Source of the DNA: W0P28-013 sp964570565
GTDB lineage: Bacteria > Bacteroidota > Bacteroidia > Bacteroidales > Paludibacteraceae
Direction of reading: 5' to 3'
NCBI GenBank assembly: GCA_964570565.1
Contig: CAZMYT010000001.1
Coordinates: 378,187 to 442,186 of the forward strand
DNA: 64,000 nt
The position numbers were made by a program, and so were the translations under genes. The notes beneath the pieces were generated by a model. That model was not told where the DNA came from, did not search any database, and saw nothing but the letters and a program-made list of their open reading frames with translations. Positions 1 through 9,229 of this stretch are shown in pieces (the first letter of the stretch is position 1; the number at the start of each line of letters is the position of its first letter).

Positions 1-1365
1 TTGCATGCCAACGATTTTATAGGCAAAGGTTTACCGATGGATGTTTTGCTTGAGTTTTTTTTCTATGCTGCTTTAAAATCGATACCTTTGGCTTTGCCAT
101 TGGCTATTTTGCTGGCTTCTATTATGACGTTTGGCAATATGGGCGAGAGTTTGGAATTGTTGGCCATGAAATCGGCTGGCATTTCGCTTTTTCGTATCAT
201 GCGCTCGTTGATGATATTTATTGCTTTTTTATGTGTGGGTGCGTTTTTCTTTTCTAACAACGTAATCCCTTTGGTACAAAAACGCATGTGGACGTTGATG
301 TTTTCCATTCGTCAAAAATCACCCGAATTAGAAATCCCTGTCGGCGAATTTTATTCGGGTATTAATGGCATGAATATTTATGTGCGCGACCGTGATAAGG
401 AGACTGGAGCCCTCAAAAATATCATGATTTACGATTTTAGCAATGGGTTTGAAAATGCGTCAATAACAACAGCCGATTCCGCATTTGTAAAACTCACCGC
501 CGATAAAATGAACCTTCAGTTGACCATGTACCGTGGTGAGGCGTTTGAGAATCTAAATAGGCAACAAACAGCAGGCTTGAGCGGGAATATTCCATACCGA
601 CGCGAAACATTTGCCAAAAAAGAGGTGTTAATTGATTTTGACGCCAATTTTAGTCGTATGGATGAATCGGTGATGCAAGATCAGCATATTAGTAAAGATA
701 TTGTGAGATTAACACATGATGTAGATTCTTCTAATTACTTACGCGATTCGTTGCGGAAGGATTTTTCGACCGAAATGACCACGAAAAAATATTTTGCTCG
801 TAGTTACGACGAAGAGAATTTACCATCGGAAAAAGCTTTGGAAAGTGGCGAAATACCTGTAATGCTTGATGCTGATTCGTTGTTTTTAACGATGTCGCAG
901 GACGAAATGGTGCGTGTTATGAACCAAGCTGTCAGTCGTTCACAAATGGTTTCAAATGATGTGCAGTACAACCGAGCTGTAATTGGCGAAGTTGATAATT
1001 ATTATGTGAGTCATAATGTGGAGTGGCATCTTAAGTTTACGTTGTCGTTTGCGTGTTTAATCTTTTTCTTTATTGGCGCGCCGTTGGGTGCTATTGTACG
1101 AAAAGGTGGCTTAGGAATGCCTGTGGTGGTTTCCGTAGCATTTTTTATTATTTATTATATTATTGATACAACCGGTCAAAAAATGGCGCGTGAGGGATTG
1201 TGGTATGTATGGCAAGGTATGTGGTTGAGTTCGGCAGTTTTGCTACCAATCGGGATCTTTTTGACCTACAAAGCGGCTACCGATTCTGGTTTATTCAACC
1301 CTGATGCGTATAAACTATTCTGGGCGCGCGTCAAACTTTTACTTACTAAAAAACAGAGAGTATGA
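1..1365 (+). CDS. LptF/LptG-family LPS export permease, 5' end cut by the window
   Basis: Inner-membrane permease of the LptF/LptG (YjgP/YjgQ) family, which with LptB extracts lipopolysaccharide from the inner membrane and passes it to the LptC-A-D bridge. The visible 454 codons hold two N-terminal membrane segments (about residues 14-45 and 62-88), a long periplasmic region (about 90-345) and three or four C-terminal segments (about 345-430, with FFFIGAPLGAIVRKGG). This is the family's split topology. Family members normally have about 60 more residues with a first membrane helix before this point, so the gene starts upstream and the TTG at position 1 is not a real start. The stop overlaps the ribBA start (ATGA), so the two are translationally coupled. 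LptF versus LptG cannot be decided here. Confidence 0.9.
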   Translation: MHANDFIGKGLPMDVLLEFFFYAALKSIPLALPLAILLASIMTFGNMGESLELLAMKSAGISLFRIMRSLMIFIAFLCVGAFFFSNNVIPLVQKRMWTLMFSIRQKSPELEIPVGEFYSGINGMNIYVRDRDKETGALKNIMIYDFSNGFENASITTADSAFVKLTADKMNLQLTMYRGEAFENLNRQQTAGLSGNIPYRRETFAKKEVLIDFDANFSRMDESVMQDQHISKDIVRLTHDVDSSNYLRDSLRKDFSTEMTTKKYFARSYDEENLPSEKALESGEIPVMLDADSLFLTMSQDEMVRVMNQAVSRSQMVSNDVQYNRAVIGEVDNYYVSHNVEWHLKFTLSFACLIFFFIGAPLGAIVRKGGLGMPVVVSVAFFIIYYIIDTTGQKMAREGLWYVWQGMWLSSAVLLPIGIFLTYKAATDSGLFNPDAYKLFWARVKLLLTKKQRV

Positions 1366-2570
1366 ATACAAATATGAAAGCGATAGAGTCGGCTATTGAC
1401 GACTTTCGCGAAGGGAAATTCTTAATCGTAGTGGATGATGAAGATCGCGAAAATGAAGGCGATTTCATTGTTGCTGCCGAAAAAATAACCGCCGAAAAGG
1501 TGAATTTTATGGTAACCAATGGTCGTGGTGTATTGTGTGCTCCATTGACCGAAGAACGTTGTGCGGAACTTGATTTAGATAAACAAGTATCCACCAATAC
1601 CTCTATTTTAGGAACACCATTCACGGTGACAGTCGATAAGTTAGAAGGTTGTACCACGGGTGTATCTGCCGCCGATCGTGCCGCTACTATTCGTGCTTTG
1701 GCCGATCCTACATCTACGGCATCTACGTTTGGTCGTCCTGGACATATAAGCCCATTGTACGCTAAAAGTAAAGGCGTTTTGCGTCGTGCAGGACATACCG
1801 AAGCTGCTATTGATTTGGCACGGTTAGCAGGTTTATATCCTGCGGCAGCCCTCATCGAAATTATGAATGAGGATGGCTCAATGGCTCGTATGCCCGAATT
1901 GAAAGAAGTTGCCGAAAAATTTGGCATCAAAATGATTACTATTCGTGATTTGATAGCTTATCGTTTGCAGTTAGAATCGATTGTGGAGAAAGGTGTAGAA
2001 GTAGATATGCCTACCGAATATGGTCATTTTCATTTGATCCCATTTCGTCAAAAATCGAATGGATTGGAGCATGTGGCTTTGATAAAAGGCACTTGGGAAC
2101 CAGATGAAGCTATTTTGGTGCGTGTGCATTCGTCGTGTGCTACTGGCGATATTTTTGGTTCCAATCGTTGTGAGTGCGGTGAGCAGTTGCACAAAGCTAT
2201 GCGTGAAATAGAAAAGGAAGGAAAAGGGGTGATTGTGTATATGAATCAAGAAGGACGCGGTATTGGTCTTATGGCTAAGATGGCGGCTTATAAATTACAA
2301 GAACAAGGACTTGATACTGTAGATGCTAATTTACATCTCGGATTTAAAGCGGATGAACGTGATTATGGCGTTGGTGCTAGTATTTTACGCGAAATAGGCG
2401 TCTCTAAAATGCGTTTGATGACCAATAATCCAATCAAACGAATTGGATTGGAAGCGTATGGTTTAGAAATTGTAGAAAATATTCCCATAGAAGTAGAACC
2501 CAACAAATATAATGCCTTCTATATGAAGACAAAAAAAGAGCGTATGGGGCATAATTTGAAGAAAATCTAA
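1362..2570 (+). CDS. ribBA: Bifunctional 3,4-dihydroxy-2-butanone 4-phosphate synthase / GTP cyclohydrolase II
   Basis: Catalyses the two entry reactions of riboflavin synthesis: ribulose 5-phosphate to dihydroxybutanone phosphate, and GTP to the diaminopyrimidine precursor. The N-terminal half (about 1-200) is the RibB domain, with the acidic DDEDRENEGDF loop and HTEAAIDLARLAG. The C-terminal half (about 205-402) is the RibA domain, with the zinc-binding region CATGDIFGSNRCECGEQL and the motif MNQEGRGIGL. At 402 residues the length fits fused RibBA proteins, and both active centres look intact. The ATG overlaps the stop of the upstream permease; a second ATG 12 bases later (1374) is an alternative start. 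No FMN riboswitch can fit, because there is no leader. A stem-loop follows the stop. Confidence 0.96.
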   Translation: MNTNMKAIESAIDDFREGKFLIVVDDEDRENEGDFIVAAEKITAEKVNFMVTNGRGVLCAPLTEERCAELDLDKQVSTNTSILGTPFTVTVDKLEGCTTGVSAADRAATIRALADPTSTASTFGRPGHISPLYAKSKGVLRRAGHTEAAIDLARLAGLYPAAALIEIMNEDGSMARMPELKEVAEKFGIKMITIRDLIAYRLQLESIVEKGVEVDMPTEYGHFHLIPFRQKSNGLEHVALIKGTWEPDEAILVRVHSSCATGDIFGSNRCECGEQLHKAMREIEKEGKGVIVYMNQEGRGIGLMAKMAAYKLQEQGLDTVDANLHLGFKADERDYGVGASILREIGVSKMRLMTNNPIKRIGLEAYGLEIVENIPIEVEPNKYNAFYMKTKKERMGHNLKKI

Positions 2571-2598
2571 TTGGTTTTTCTCTCATTTTTGATACTTA

Positions 2599-2629
2599 AA
2601 ACGCTTCGGAGCCGTACTTCGGAGCGTTT
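2599..2629 (+). terminator. Stem-loop after ribBA
   Basis: 13-bp hairpin (two G-U pairs, 5-nt loop) between ribBA and the MATE gene, built on AAACGCTTCGGAG and CTTCGGAGCGTTT. Only a weak T-rich run follows, so it may attenuate rather than fully terminate. Confidence 0.6.
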
Positions 2630-2652
2630 GTAATTTGTTATTGAATTGGAAA

Positions 2653-4020
2653 ATGAACACTATAAAAGAATATATCCCTTTTTATAAACGCAATTTGAAA
2701 ATTGCTTTGCCTATTGTGTTTTCGCAGTTGGGTGGTGCGGTTGTGCAATTAGTCGATACCTTTATGGTGGGGCGTTTGGGTACGGTTGAATTAGCAGCCG
2801 TTTCCTTTGCTTCGGCTGTTTTTGCTATTGGTTATGTATTTTCTATCGGCATTCTTTTAGGTGCAACACCGATTATTGGACAAGCTTATGTGCGTGGCGA
2901 AAAACAGACCATTGTGGAGTTGTTTCAAAATTCCCTTGTATTGGCTACTCTTGCTGCTGTAGTTATTGGTAGTTTGTTGTACCTGACCTCTTTTTTTATG
3001 GATAATATGGGGCAGGTTGATGCGGTTGTAGAATTGGCTATTCCCTATTTTTTAGTGTTGGTGGTGAGTCTCATACCTCATATGTATTTTTTTGCCATCA
3101 AACAGTTTTTGGAAGGGCTTGGTAACACCAAAGTGGCCATGTGGATTACTATTATTGCCAATCTTATCAATGTACTTTTTAATTATTTGCTTATTTTTGG
3201 CAAATATGGATTTCCTGAATTAGGCGTACTTGGTGCAGGTGTTTCTACATTGATAGCGCGTGCTTCTATGCCCGTGCTTTATGTGATTTGGTTGCGTTTA
3301 AAACCTGAGTGGTGGAGTTACTGTAAAGATTTTCGTTGGTCGTTATTTAGTTGGGTACGTTTGAAACAACTGTTGGCTATGGGATTACCTATCGCTGCTC
3401 ATATTTTATTGGAAGTTTCAGCATTTGCATTCTCTGGTGTGATGATTGGATGGTTAGGTGCCGCTCCGTTGGCGGGGCATCAAATTGCCAATAACATGTC
3501 GCATATGGCGTTTATGGTGGTCATGGGTATTTCGTCGGCAACGACTATTCGGGTAAGTCATCAATTGGGAGCACGTAATATCGAGGGTTTGAAAATGGCC
3601 GCTATGGCTTCAGTACATTTGTGCCTGCTGGCTAATGCCATTATGGGCACCTTATTGATTGTGTTTCGAGTTCAAATAGCACAAGCTTTTTCAACTGACC
3701 CAGAAGTAATATCTGTTGGTTCGCAAGTACTCGTTATGGCTGGTATTTTTCAACTTGCTGACGGAATGCAAGCCGTTGGCGCAGGTATTTTACGCGGATT
3801 GACCGATGTAAAAATTATTATGTTGTATGCATTTATTGCGTATATTTGCATCAATATACCACTCGGCTATGTGTTGGCGTTTGTTTGTGGATTTGGTGCT
3901 GTTGGTATTTGGGCGGCGTTTATCTTTGGATTAGGCACAGCCGCCATTTTATTTCATGTGCGTTATCACAAAGTGCGTAAACGTATATTTGCAGAATTAC
4001 AAGAACAAGTTATTCTATAG
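2653..4020 (+). CDS. MATE-family multidrug/cation antiporter
   Basis: Twelve-helix inner-membrane efflux protein of the multi-antimicrobial extrusion family (NorM/DinF type), which exports cationic drugs or metabolites in exchange for Na+ or H+. The two homologous six-helix halves are visible; the first opens with IALPIVFSQLGGAVVQLVDT and GRLGTVELAAVS, and the second repeats the pattern around MGLPIAAHILLEVSAFAFSG and GAAPLAGHQIANNM. At 455 residues it is full length. The ATG at 2653 is preferred over an in-frame TTG 18 bases upstream, because it starts just before the first conserved segment. The SDR gene follows after 25 bp and may be co-transcribed. Substrate cannot be inferred. Confidence 0.92.
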   Translation: MNTIKEYIPFYKRNLKIALPIVFSQLGGAVVQLVDTFMVGRLGTVELAAVSFASAVFAIGYVFSIGILLGATPIIGQAYVRGEKQTIVELFQNSLVLATLAAVVIGSLLYLTSFFMDNMGQVDAVVELAIPYFLVLVVSLIPHMYFFAIKQFLEGLGNTKVAMWITIIANLINVLFNYLLIFGKYGFPELGVLGAGVSTLIARASMPVLYVIWLRLKPEWWSYCKDFRWSLFSWVRLKQLLAMGLPIAAHILLEVSAFAFSGVMIGWLGAAPLAGHQIANNMSHMAFMVVMGISSATTIRVSHQLGARNIEGLKMAAMASVHLCLLANAIMGTLLIVFRVQIAQAFSTDPEVISVGSQVLVMAGIFQLADGMQAVGAGILRGLTDVKIIMLYAFIAYICINIPLGYVLAFVCGFGAVGIWAAFIFGLGTAAILFHVRYHKVRKRIFAELQEQVIL

Positions 4021-4045
4021 AATTTAGTTTCTTATCACGCTATTT

Positions 4046-4852
4046 ATGGAACAGAAAATTATTTTGATTACAGGTGCTTCATCTGGTTTTGGTAAATCCA
4101 CTGCAGCGTATTTGGCTGCTCAAGGTCATGTGGTGTATGGTACTAGCCGTAAAGAACATACTTTGGAACATGTCACGATGTTGATTATGGATGTGACCAA
4201 TCGCCAGTCAATCGCCACAGCTGTACAGCAAGTTATAGACAAACATGGTCGTATCGATGTGTTGATTAATAATGCAGGAATGGGTATTGGTGGTGCTGTA
4301 GAACTCGCTACGTCAGAAGAAATCGATATGCAGATGGGTACTAATTTTGGTGGTGTGGTGAACGTATGTTCCGCAGTTTTACCATTTATGCGTGCTCAAC
4401 GTCGCGGTTTGATTATTAATTTAAGTTCTATCGGTGGTGTTTTTGGCATTCCATATCAAGGTTTTTATAGCGCTTCAAAATTTGCGATTGAAGGCTATAG
4501 CGAAGCGTTGAGTTTAGAGGTTTCTCAATTTGGCATTAACGTGGTATTAGTAGAACCCGGTGATTTCAATACGGGATTTACAGGTAGTCGTTGTATTTCG
4601 CAAGCTACTCTGGGCGATGCCGATTATAAAGACTCGTTTGCTCGTGTACTTAAACATATTGAACACGACGAGCAAAATGGTGGTAAACCACTATATTTGG
4701 CAAAGAAAATAGGCAAAATAGTGGTTGCTCGCCGACCAAAATTGCGTTATGTAGTAACACCCGATGTGATGCAAAAGGTATCGGTTTTACTATCAAAGCT
4801 GATGTGTGGTCGCCATTTTCAATGGTTGCTGCGTAAATTTTATGATGTGTAA
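4046..4852 (+). CDS. Short-chain dehydrogenase/reductase (classical SDR)
   Basis: NAD(P)-dependent oxidoreductase of the classical SDR family, 268 residues. The Rossmann nucleotide-binding motif GASSGFG sits at about residues 10-16, NNAGMG at about 75, the catalytic Ser in NLSSIGG and the catalytic Tyr/Lys pair in YSASKFA at about 148-154. Then comes EPGDFNTGF, the usual place of the cofactor-contacting Pro-Gly. Substrate is not predictable. It follows the MATE gene by 25 bp on the same strand and ends just before a strong bidirectional terminator. Confidence 0.93.
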   Translation: MEQKIILITGASSGFGKSTAAYLAAQGHVVYGTSRKEHTLEHVTMLIMDVTNRQSIATAVQQVIDKHGRIDVLINNAGMGIGGAVELATSEEIDMQMGTNFGGVVNVCSAVLPFMRAQRRGLIINLSSIGGVFGIPYQGFYSASKFAIEGYSEALSLEVSQFGINVVLVEPGDFNTGFTGSRCISQATLGDADYKDSFARVLKHIEHDEQNGGKPLYLAKKIGKIVVARRPKLRYVVTPDVMQKVSVLLSKLMCGRHFQWLLRKFYDV

Positions 4853-4867
4853 CTTCGAAACATAAAC

Positions 4868-4907
4868 AATAATGGCGGCTTTATATCACTATAAAGCCGC
4901 CATTATT
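4868..4907. terminator. Bidirectional terminator between convergent genes
   Basis: Perfect 17-bp inverted repeat (AATAATGGCGGCTTTAT and its complement) with a 6-nt loop and A/T-rich flanks. It serves the SDR gene on the + strand and the gene ending at 4924 on the minus strand. Confidence 0.85.
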
Positions 4908-4923
4908 TTGTAATAAGGTTTAC

Positions 4924-6120
4924 TTATTTTACGTGTATTTTTACGGCTTTATTGCCACAAACCACTACGTAAATGCCACGTAAATGACCATTCATCGGGG
5001 TTACCTCTTGTCCTGTCAAATTGTAGATGCGCATATTTTCTGCACCTGAAATGGTGCCATTTACTGCATAAATATTGAGTTCGTCAGCAGATACTATGTC
5101 TAGTTTTGTTCCTAGTTTTTCAACGAGTGTTTGCCAAACAGGATCCATATCTTCTTCTTCGTTTCCTAGAACACGATCAATAAAATAAGCCTGAATAGGC
5201 AACTCTTTACTCAATGTCCAAACTTTTTTGTTCGAATCAATTAGGCGCAATTCAATTTGGAAATTGTAGAGCGAATCGTTTACTTTACTAGTTGGAGTAA
5301 GGGTTAAGGTCGCTTCTGTAATTTTACCGTTTGTGCCGCCTTCGCTGCTAGGGAAAGTGATGCCTGTGTCTTCAGAATTGCTGGTAAAAATAAATCCTGC
5401 TTCGGTGCTTGTATTTTTCGACGAATAGGAGCCTGCAATCGAAGTTAAACTATTAGTTTGAATGCCTAACCATACGTATGGAACGCTCGTTTCTGAATCA
5501 GATTGTGCTAGCTGTAATTGGCAGTAGAATAGCTTGTTGGTAAAATTTGAATAGCGTGCGTAGAAGTCGGCTTGCACATATTTTGTTGCCAAATCGTTTG
5601 ACGAATCCACTACGTCGAAATCTCCCAATTTATAAAACTGAATGCGTTCTTTGCCAGTCCATTGTTTGCTGGCATCATAATAAAAACGGAAACGTGGGTC
5701 TTGTGGGTTGAACAAAAATGAGAGTGTGCCAGAGTTCGCAGTTAGCTGTGTGGCACCAGCATTGTATGCGAGCGTACAAGATGTTGCACCAGAGGAATAA
5801 ACAATTTTGTTTTTACCTGCTTCGCCGCCCATGTATCCTTGCGAGGTGTGCAAGCTATAAGCATTCGAACTCTCTTTGGCCACCGTAATTTGATAATTAC
5901 TTACGTTGGCGGTAATTTTCCCGTTGGAGAGTGTTACTTCTTGATAATTGCCCGATACATCATCTAAATTAAACACATAACCTTGTGTAGCGCTAGCTTC
6001 ATAAACTACAATATAATCACCAGACCAATCTGTTTGACTCTGACCAATTCGTGTGTAAGTCTCTGCTAATAAGTGAAGGCAGATAATTAACATCGTGCCT
6101 AGAAGGGTAATTTTTTTCAT
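4924..6120 (-). CDS. Secreted protein with T9SS-type C-terminal sorting signal
   Basis: 398-residue protein of unknown function. It has a signal peptide (MKKITLLGTMLIICLHLLA). Residues about 22-170 form a domain with DWSGDYIVVYE, GYMGGEAGKNKIVY and RFRFYYDASKQW and end in IQFYKLGD. The same layout occurs near the C-terminus of the divergent neighbour at 6248-8320. The last about 50 residues (IYNLTGQEV, GIYVVVCGNKAVKIHVK) look like a type A T9SS sorting domain, so export through the outer membrane and surface attachment or release is likely. No catalytic motif is visible. It shares a 127-bp divergent promoter region with the 690-residue protein. Confidence 0.75.
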   Translation of the reverse strand: MKKITLLGTMLIICLHLLAETYTRIGQSQTDWSGDYIVVYEASATQGYVFNLDDVSGNYQEVTLSNGKITANVSNYQITVAKESSNAYSLHTSQGYMGGEAGKNKIVYSSGATSCTLAYNAGATQLTANSGTLSFLFNPQDPRFRFYYDASKQWTGKERIQFYKLGDFDVVDSSNDLATKYVQADFYARYSNFTNKLFYCQLQLAQSDSETSVPYVWLGIQTNSLTSIAGSYSSKNTSTEAGFIFTSNSEDTGITFPSSEGGTNGKITEATLTLTPTSKVNDSLYNFQIELRLIDSNKKVWTLSKELPIQAYFIDRVLGNEEEDMDPVWQTLVEKLGTKLDIVSADELNIYAVNGTISGAENMRIYNLTGQEVTPMNGHLRGIYVVVCGNKAVKIHVK

Positions 6121-6145
6121 TATAAATCTATTTTTTATTTATTTA

Positions 6146-6176
6146 CAAAGGTATAAAATATATGTTAGTTTCCAAA
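6146..6176 (-). promoter_or_regulatory. Bacteroidota-type promoter for the gene at 4924-6120
   Basis: Reading the minus strand: TTTG at 6176-6173, 19 nt spacer, TACCTTTG at 6153-6146. This is a full match to the sigma-ABfr consensus and leaves a short leader before the ATG at 6120. Confidence 0.8.
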
Positions 6177-6212
6177 AAAGTACTTTTATTATGTTTTTTG
6201 TAAAAAAAACAT

Positions 6213-6220
6213 TAACTTTG
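6213..6220 (+). promoter_or_regulatory. Promoter -7 element for the gene at 6248
   Basis: TAACTTTG 28 nt before the start codon matches TAnnTTTG; no well-spaced TTTG -33 element is seen. Confidence 0.6.
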
Positions 6221-6247
6221 TCATTATATTCTAAAACCTAAATCACT

Positions 6248-8320
6248 ATGAAAAAACTTCTTCTATTTTCTTGCTTATTGTTTGTTAGCATGTCGCTGTT
6301 CGCATTTGATGCGTACAAAGATTCTACATTTCTTTCAAACGATGACATTGTAGCATGCCCTGGTAAAAATCAAACGTATCAAAATTGGGGATTAACTGAT
6401 AGTCGCGGCTTTGAGTACGCTGGTTCCTTCATTAAAAATACGCATAATGCTGAAACTACCGAGCAATATATGCAACTTAAGAAATATTCGTCCGATCCCT
6501 ATTCTTGGATTGAGTTGCCAGATGTTGGTTTCCCTATCGAGGAAATAGTATTGACTGTTGGTGATAATAATGGTCCCATTAATACGCCTGTAGCTTTCGA
6601 ACGCTATGTTTATTTTATCAAAGAAAATTTTCCTGGACAATTCCAAGGTGGTGTTGCACTAGATATTGTTCCTTCTAATATCGTTTTGTCTGAAGAAGTA
6701 ACAGGGTTGACGAGTGTCACCTTAAAAATTACATCTCCAACAGTTACACGTGGTTATTTGATTGCTGGTGATGCTGGTGGCTTTCGTATTTGGGATATTA
6801 AACTTAAATGGACAGTTGATAAGGTTTTGCCATCCAAAGGCTTGAGCGTGAATCCAAAGGAATTAACATTGGCTGTGGATGCTAAAGATTCGTTGTCTGT
6901 AAAATTACAACCACTGAATGCTGTAGAAAACATTACTTGGGGAACAACGAATAGTGCTATTGCTTCCGTTTCCGACAAAGGTGTAGTTACTGCTTTAAGT
7001 GCTGGTGAGGTTGGTATTGTGGCTTATTCATCGGATAGTACTTATACCGATACCTGTTTTGTTCAAGTACGTCCAAAAGCTGAATCAATTTCAATTTGTG
7101 TTGCCTCGCTAGCCGTAGATACCATAGAATTGGTGGCCGATGTTGTTGGAAATGTTTTTGATATAGAAACCTTGGAAATACAATTTGCACCAGAAGGCGC
7201 ATTTGTAGAAGATATTACCTGGCAGTCGAGTGATGAGACTGTTGCTACTGTGGATGCCTCAGGCGAGGTTGTTTCCGTGGCACCAGGTATGGCTAAAATA
7301 TTTGCGACTACTCAATCAGGTTTGAAAGATTCTTGTGTTGTAAATGTCATAGGGAAATTGATGCCTACACAAGTTATTGTCAGTACGCATGAACTTAATT
7401 TCGAGAAAGATCAATACACAACACTTACAGCGACTGTTTTGCCTGATGAATTGGAAGAATCTTTGAAAGAAGTCAGCTGGTATTCTTCAAATGACCGCAT
7501 TGCCACCGTGAGTGCACGTGGATATGTTGTTGCTAGGTCGGCGGGCGTTGCATACATCGTTGCTAATGCTTATAATGGCGTAGCTGATAGTTGTAAAATT
7601 ATTGTAAGCGGTCAACCAACCGAAGGTGAATATTATGTAAAAGTGACGAAAGAACCTACAAGCTGGGCTGGTCAATATTTAATTGTTTGCGAAGAATTGA
7701 ATGTAGCCATGAATGGCGCACTTACCGAGTTTGATGTGGCTCAAAATACACAACCAGTTTCTATTGCCGACGAAGCTATTGAAGCTAATGCTACAACTAA
7801 TGCGTTTAGTTTTACCGTTAATACATTTGAAACTGGATACAGCATACAAGGTAAAAGTGGAAAATATATTGGTTATAATGCAGCTGAAACACAGTATGGC
7901 AATGATAATGGTTTGCAATCGAGCGAAGCAGCACTTTTAAATCAAATCGTGTTAGATAACCTTAATACTAAAATTAATGGTGCTGATGGTTCTCAGTTGA
8001 TGTATAACACTGATGCTGAAGCTGCTGGTCGTACATTATTGTTCCGTTATTATAAAAATCCAGCGAACACTATTTTGGCGCCTGTACAATTGTATCGCTA
8101 TATTGGTACCAATACCGCTATTAAATCGGTTGAGCTTGCTAATGTATATTATGATGCCAACAACGGTGTTATTCATAATGCTGATGGACAAGAACTTGGC
8201 GTTTATAGTGTATGTGGCGTATTGTTAATGAAAGGTAACTCTGATTTGAACATGAGTCGTTTTGCAGATGGTGTTTATATCATAAAATCAGCTAATGGCT
8301 TATTGAAAATTGTGAAATAA
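6248..8320 (+). CDS. Secreted BIG2 (Ig-like) repeat protein with T9SS sorting domain
   Basis: 690-residue exported protein. A signal peptide (1-19) is followed by a region of about 170 residues without a recognised fold (about 20-190). Three bacterial Ig-like group 2 domains come next (about 196-275, 285-367, 372-455), each with the diagnostic core of a Trp-x-Ser/Thr strand, then IATV or VATV, then G-V/E-V-x-A and a Gly (for example SSDETVATVDASGEVVSV). A domain at about 460-618 resembles the divergent neighbour (SWAGQYLIVCEE, LLFRYYKNP, VQLYRY). The last about 65 residues (VYSVCGVLLMKG, GVYIIKSANGLLKIVK) are a type A T9SS sorting domain. Probably a surface or secreted adhesin-like or scaffold protein; no enzyme motif is seen. 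Confidence 0.82.
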   Translation: MKKLLLFSCLLFVSMSLFAFDAYKDSTFLSNDDIVACPGKNQTYQNWGLTDSRGFEYAGSFIKNTHNAETTEQYMQLKKYSSDPYSWIELPDVGFPIEEIVLTVGDNNGPINTPVAFERYVYFIKENFPGQFQGGVALDIVPSNIVLSEEVTGLTSVTLKITSPTVTRGYLIAGDAGGFRIWDIKLKWTVDKVLPSKGLSVNPKELTLAVDAKDSLSVKLQPLNAVENITWGTTNSAIASVSDKGVVTALSAGEVGIVAYSSDSTYTDTCFVQVRPKAESISICVASLAVDTIELVADVVGNVFDIETLEIQFAPEGAFVEDITWQSSDETVATVDASGEVVSVAPGMAKIFATTQSGLKDSCVVNVIGKLMPTQVIVSTHELNFEKDQYTTLTATVLPDELEESLKEVSWYSSNDRIATVSARGYVVARSAGVAYIVANAYNGVADSCKIIVSGQPTEGEYYVKVTKEPTSWAGQYLIVCEELNVAMNGALTEFDVAQNTQPVSIADEAIEANATTNAFSFTVNTFETGYSIQGKSGKYIGYNAAETQYGNDNGLQSSEAALLNQIVLDNLNTKINGADGSQLMYNTDAEAAGRTLLFRYYKNPANTILAPVQLYRYIGTNTAIKSVELANVYYDANNGVIHNADGQELGVYSVCGVLLMKGNSDLNMSRFADGVYIIKSANGLLKIVK

Positions 8321-8344
8321 GAAGTAGCGATTTTACTTAATATA

Positions 8345-8380
8345 AGAAAAGGCTTTACACCACGGTGTAAAGCCTTTTCT
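8345..8380. terminator. Bidirectional terminator between convergent genes
   Basis: Perfect 16-bp stem (AGAAAAGGCTTTACAC and complement) with a 4-nt loop, and a T-rich arm on both strands; lies between the BIG2 gene and thyA. Confidence 0.85.
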
Positions 8381-8410
8381 ATGTAAAATAGGTTTGGTAT
8401 TTGAGTCTTT

Positions 8411-9205
8411 TTATACTGCTACAGCGCCAGCAATATGTGGATGTGGATCGTAGTTGACAACCTCAAAATCTTCAAATTCAAAATCGAAAATCGACTTCTT
8501 ATCTGGATTGATTTTTAACTGTGGCAGGGTACGAGGTTCACGTGAAAGTTGTAGTTTTACTTGTTCCAAATGGTTGGTGTAGATGTGTGCATCGCCGAGT
8601 GTGTGAACAAATTCACCAGCCTCCAAACCGGTTACTTGAGCCATCATTTTAAGCAATAGAGCGTAAGAAGCAATGTTGAAAGGCACGCCCAAGAAAATGT
8701 CGGCACTACGTTGGTAAAGTTGTAAACTTAACTTGCCATTGGCCACGTAAAATTGGAAAAATGCATGACATGGTGGCAAATTCATATTGTTCAAATCGGC
8801 TACATTCCAAGCGCTCACAATCATACGACGTGAATCAGGATTGTTTTTGATGGTGTTTACCACGTCTGTTATTTGGTCGATGTGTCCGCCGTTGTAATCG
8901 GGCCACGAACGCCATTGATAACCGTAGATATGCCCTAAATCGCCGTTGGCATCAGCCCATTCGTTCCAAATACGCACGCCGTGATCTTGCAGATATTTGA
9001 CGTTTGTGTCGCCATTGAGGAACCACAAAAGTTCGTAAACAATCGATTTGAGGTGCAACTTTTTGGTGGTTAACATCGGAAAACCTTCCGATAAATCGAA
9101 TCGCATTTGATGTCCAAATACGCTAATGGTTCCAGTGCCTGTACGGTCGCTTTTGGCAGTGCCTTCGTCCAGTACACGTTGTAATAAATCGAGGTATTGT
9201 TTCAT
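8411..9205 (-). CDS. thyA: Thymidylate synthase
   Basis: Converts dUMP to dTMP using methylenetetrahydrofolate, the de novo route to thymine nucleotides. 264 residues, the standard length of the E. coli-type enzyme. Visible motifs: the N-terminal RTGTGTISVFGHQMRFDL region that binds phosphate, the nucleophile Cys in NLPPCHAFFQFYV, RSADIFLGVPFNIASYALLL, and the dUMP-contacting GDAHIYTNHLEQV. It begins 24 bp after the end of the PorE-like gene on the same strand and may be read from that transcript. Confidence 0.97.
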   Translation of the reverse strand: MKQYLDLLQRVLDEGTAKSDRTGTGTISVFGHQMRFDLSEGFPMLTTKKLHLKSIVYELLWFLNGDTNVKYLQDHGVRIWNEWADANGDLGHIYGYQWRSWPDYNGGHIDQITDVVNTIKNNPDSRRMIVSAWNVADLNNMNLPPCHAFFQFYVANGKLSLQLYQRSADIFLGVPFNIASYALLLKMMAQVTGLEAGEFVHTLGDAHIYTNHLEQVKLQLSREPRTLPQLKINPDKKSIFDFEFEDFEVVNYDPHPHIAGAVAV

Positions 9206-9229
9206 ATTTAGTTGATTATTTTGAACGAT

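Noticed and set aside
1320..1362. FMN riboswitch before ribBA
   Set aside because: ribBA starts within the stop codon of the upstream gene; there is no leader that could fold into the RFN element.
1346..1930. 194-codon open frame on the minus strand
   Set aside because: Lies entirely opposite ribBA, no promoter, composition of an antisense shadow.
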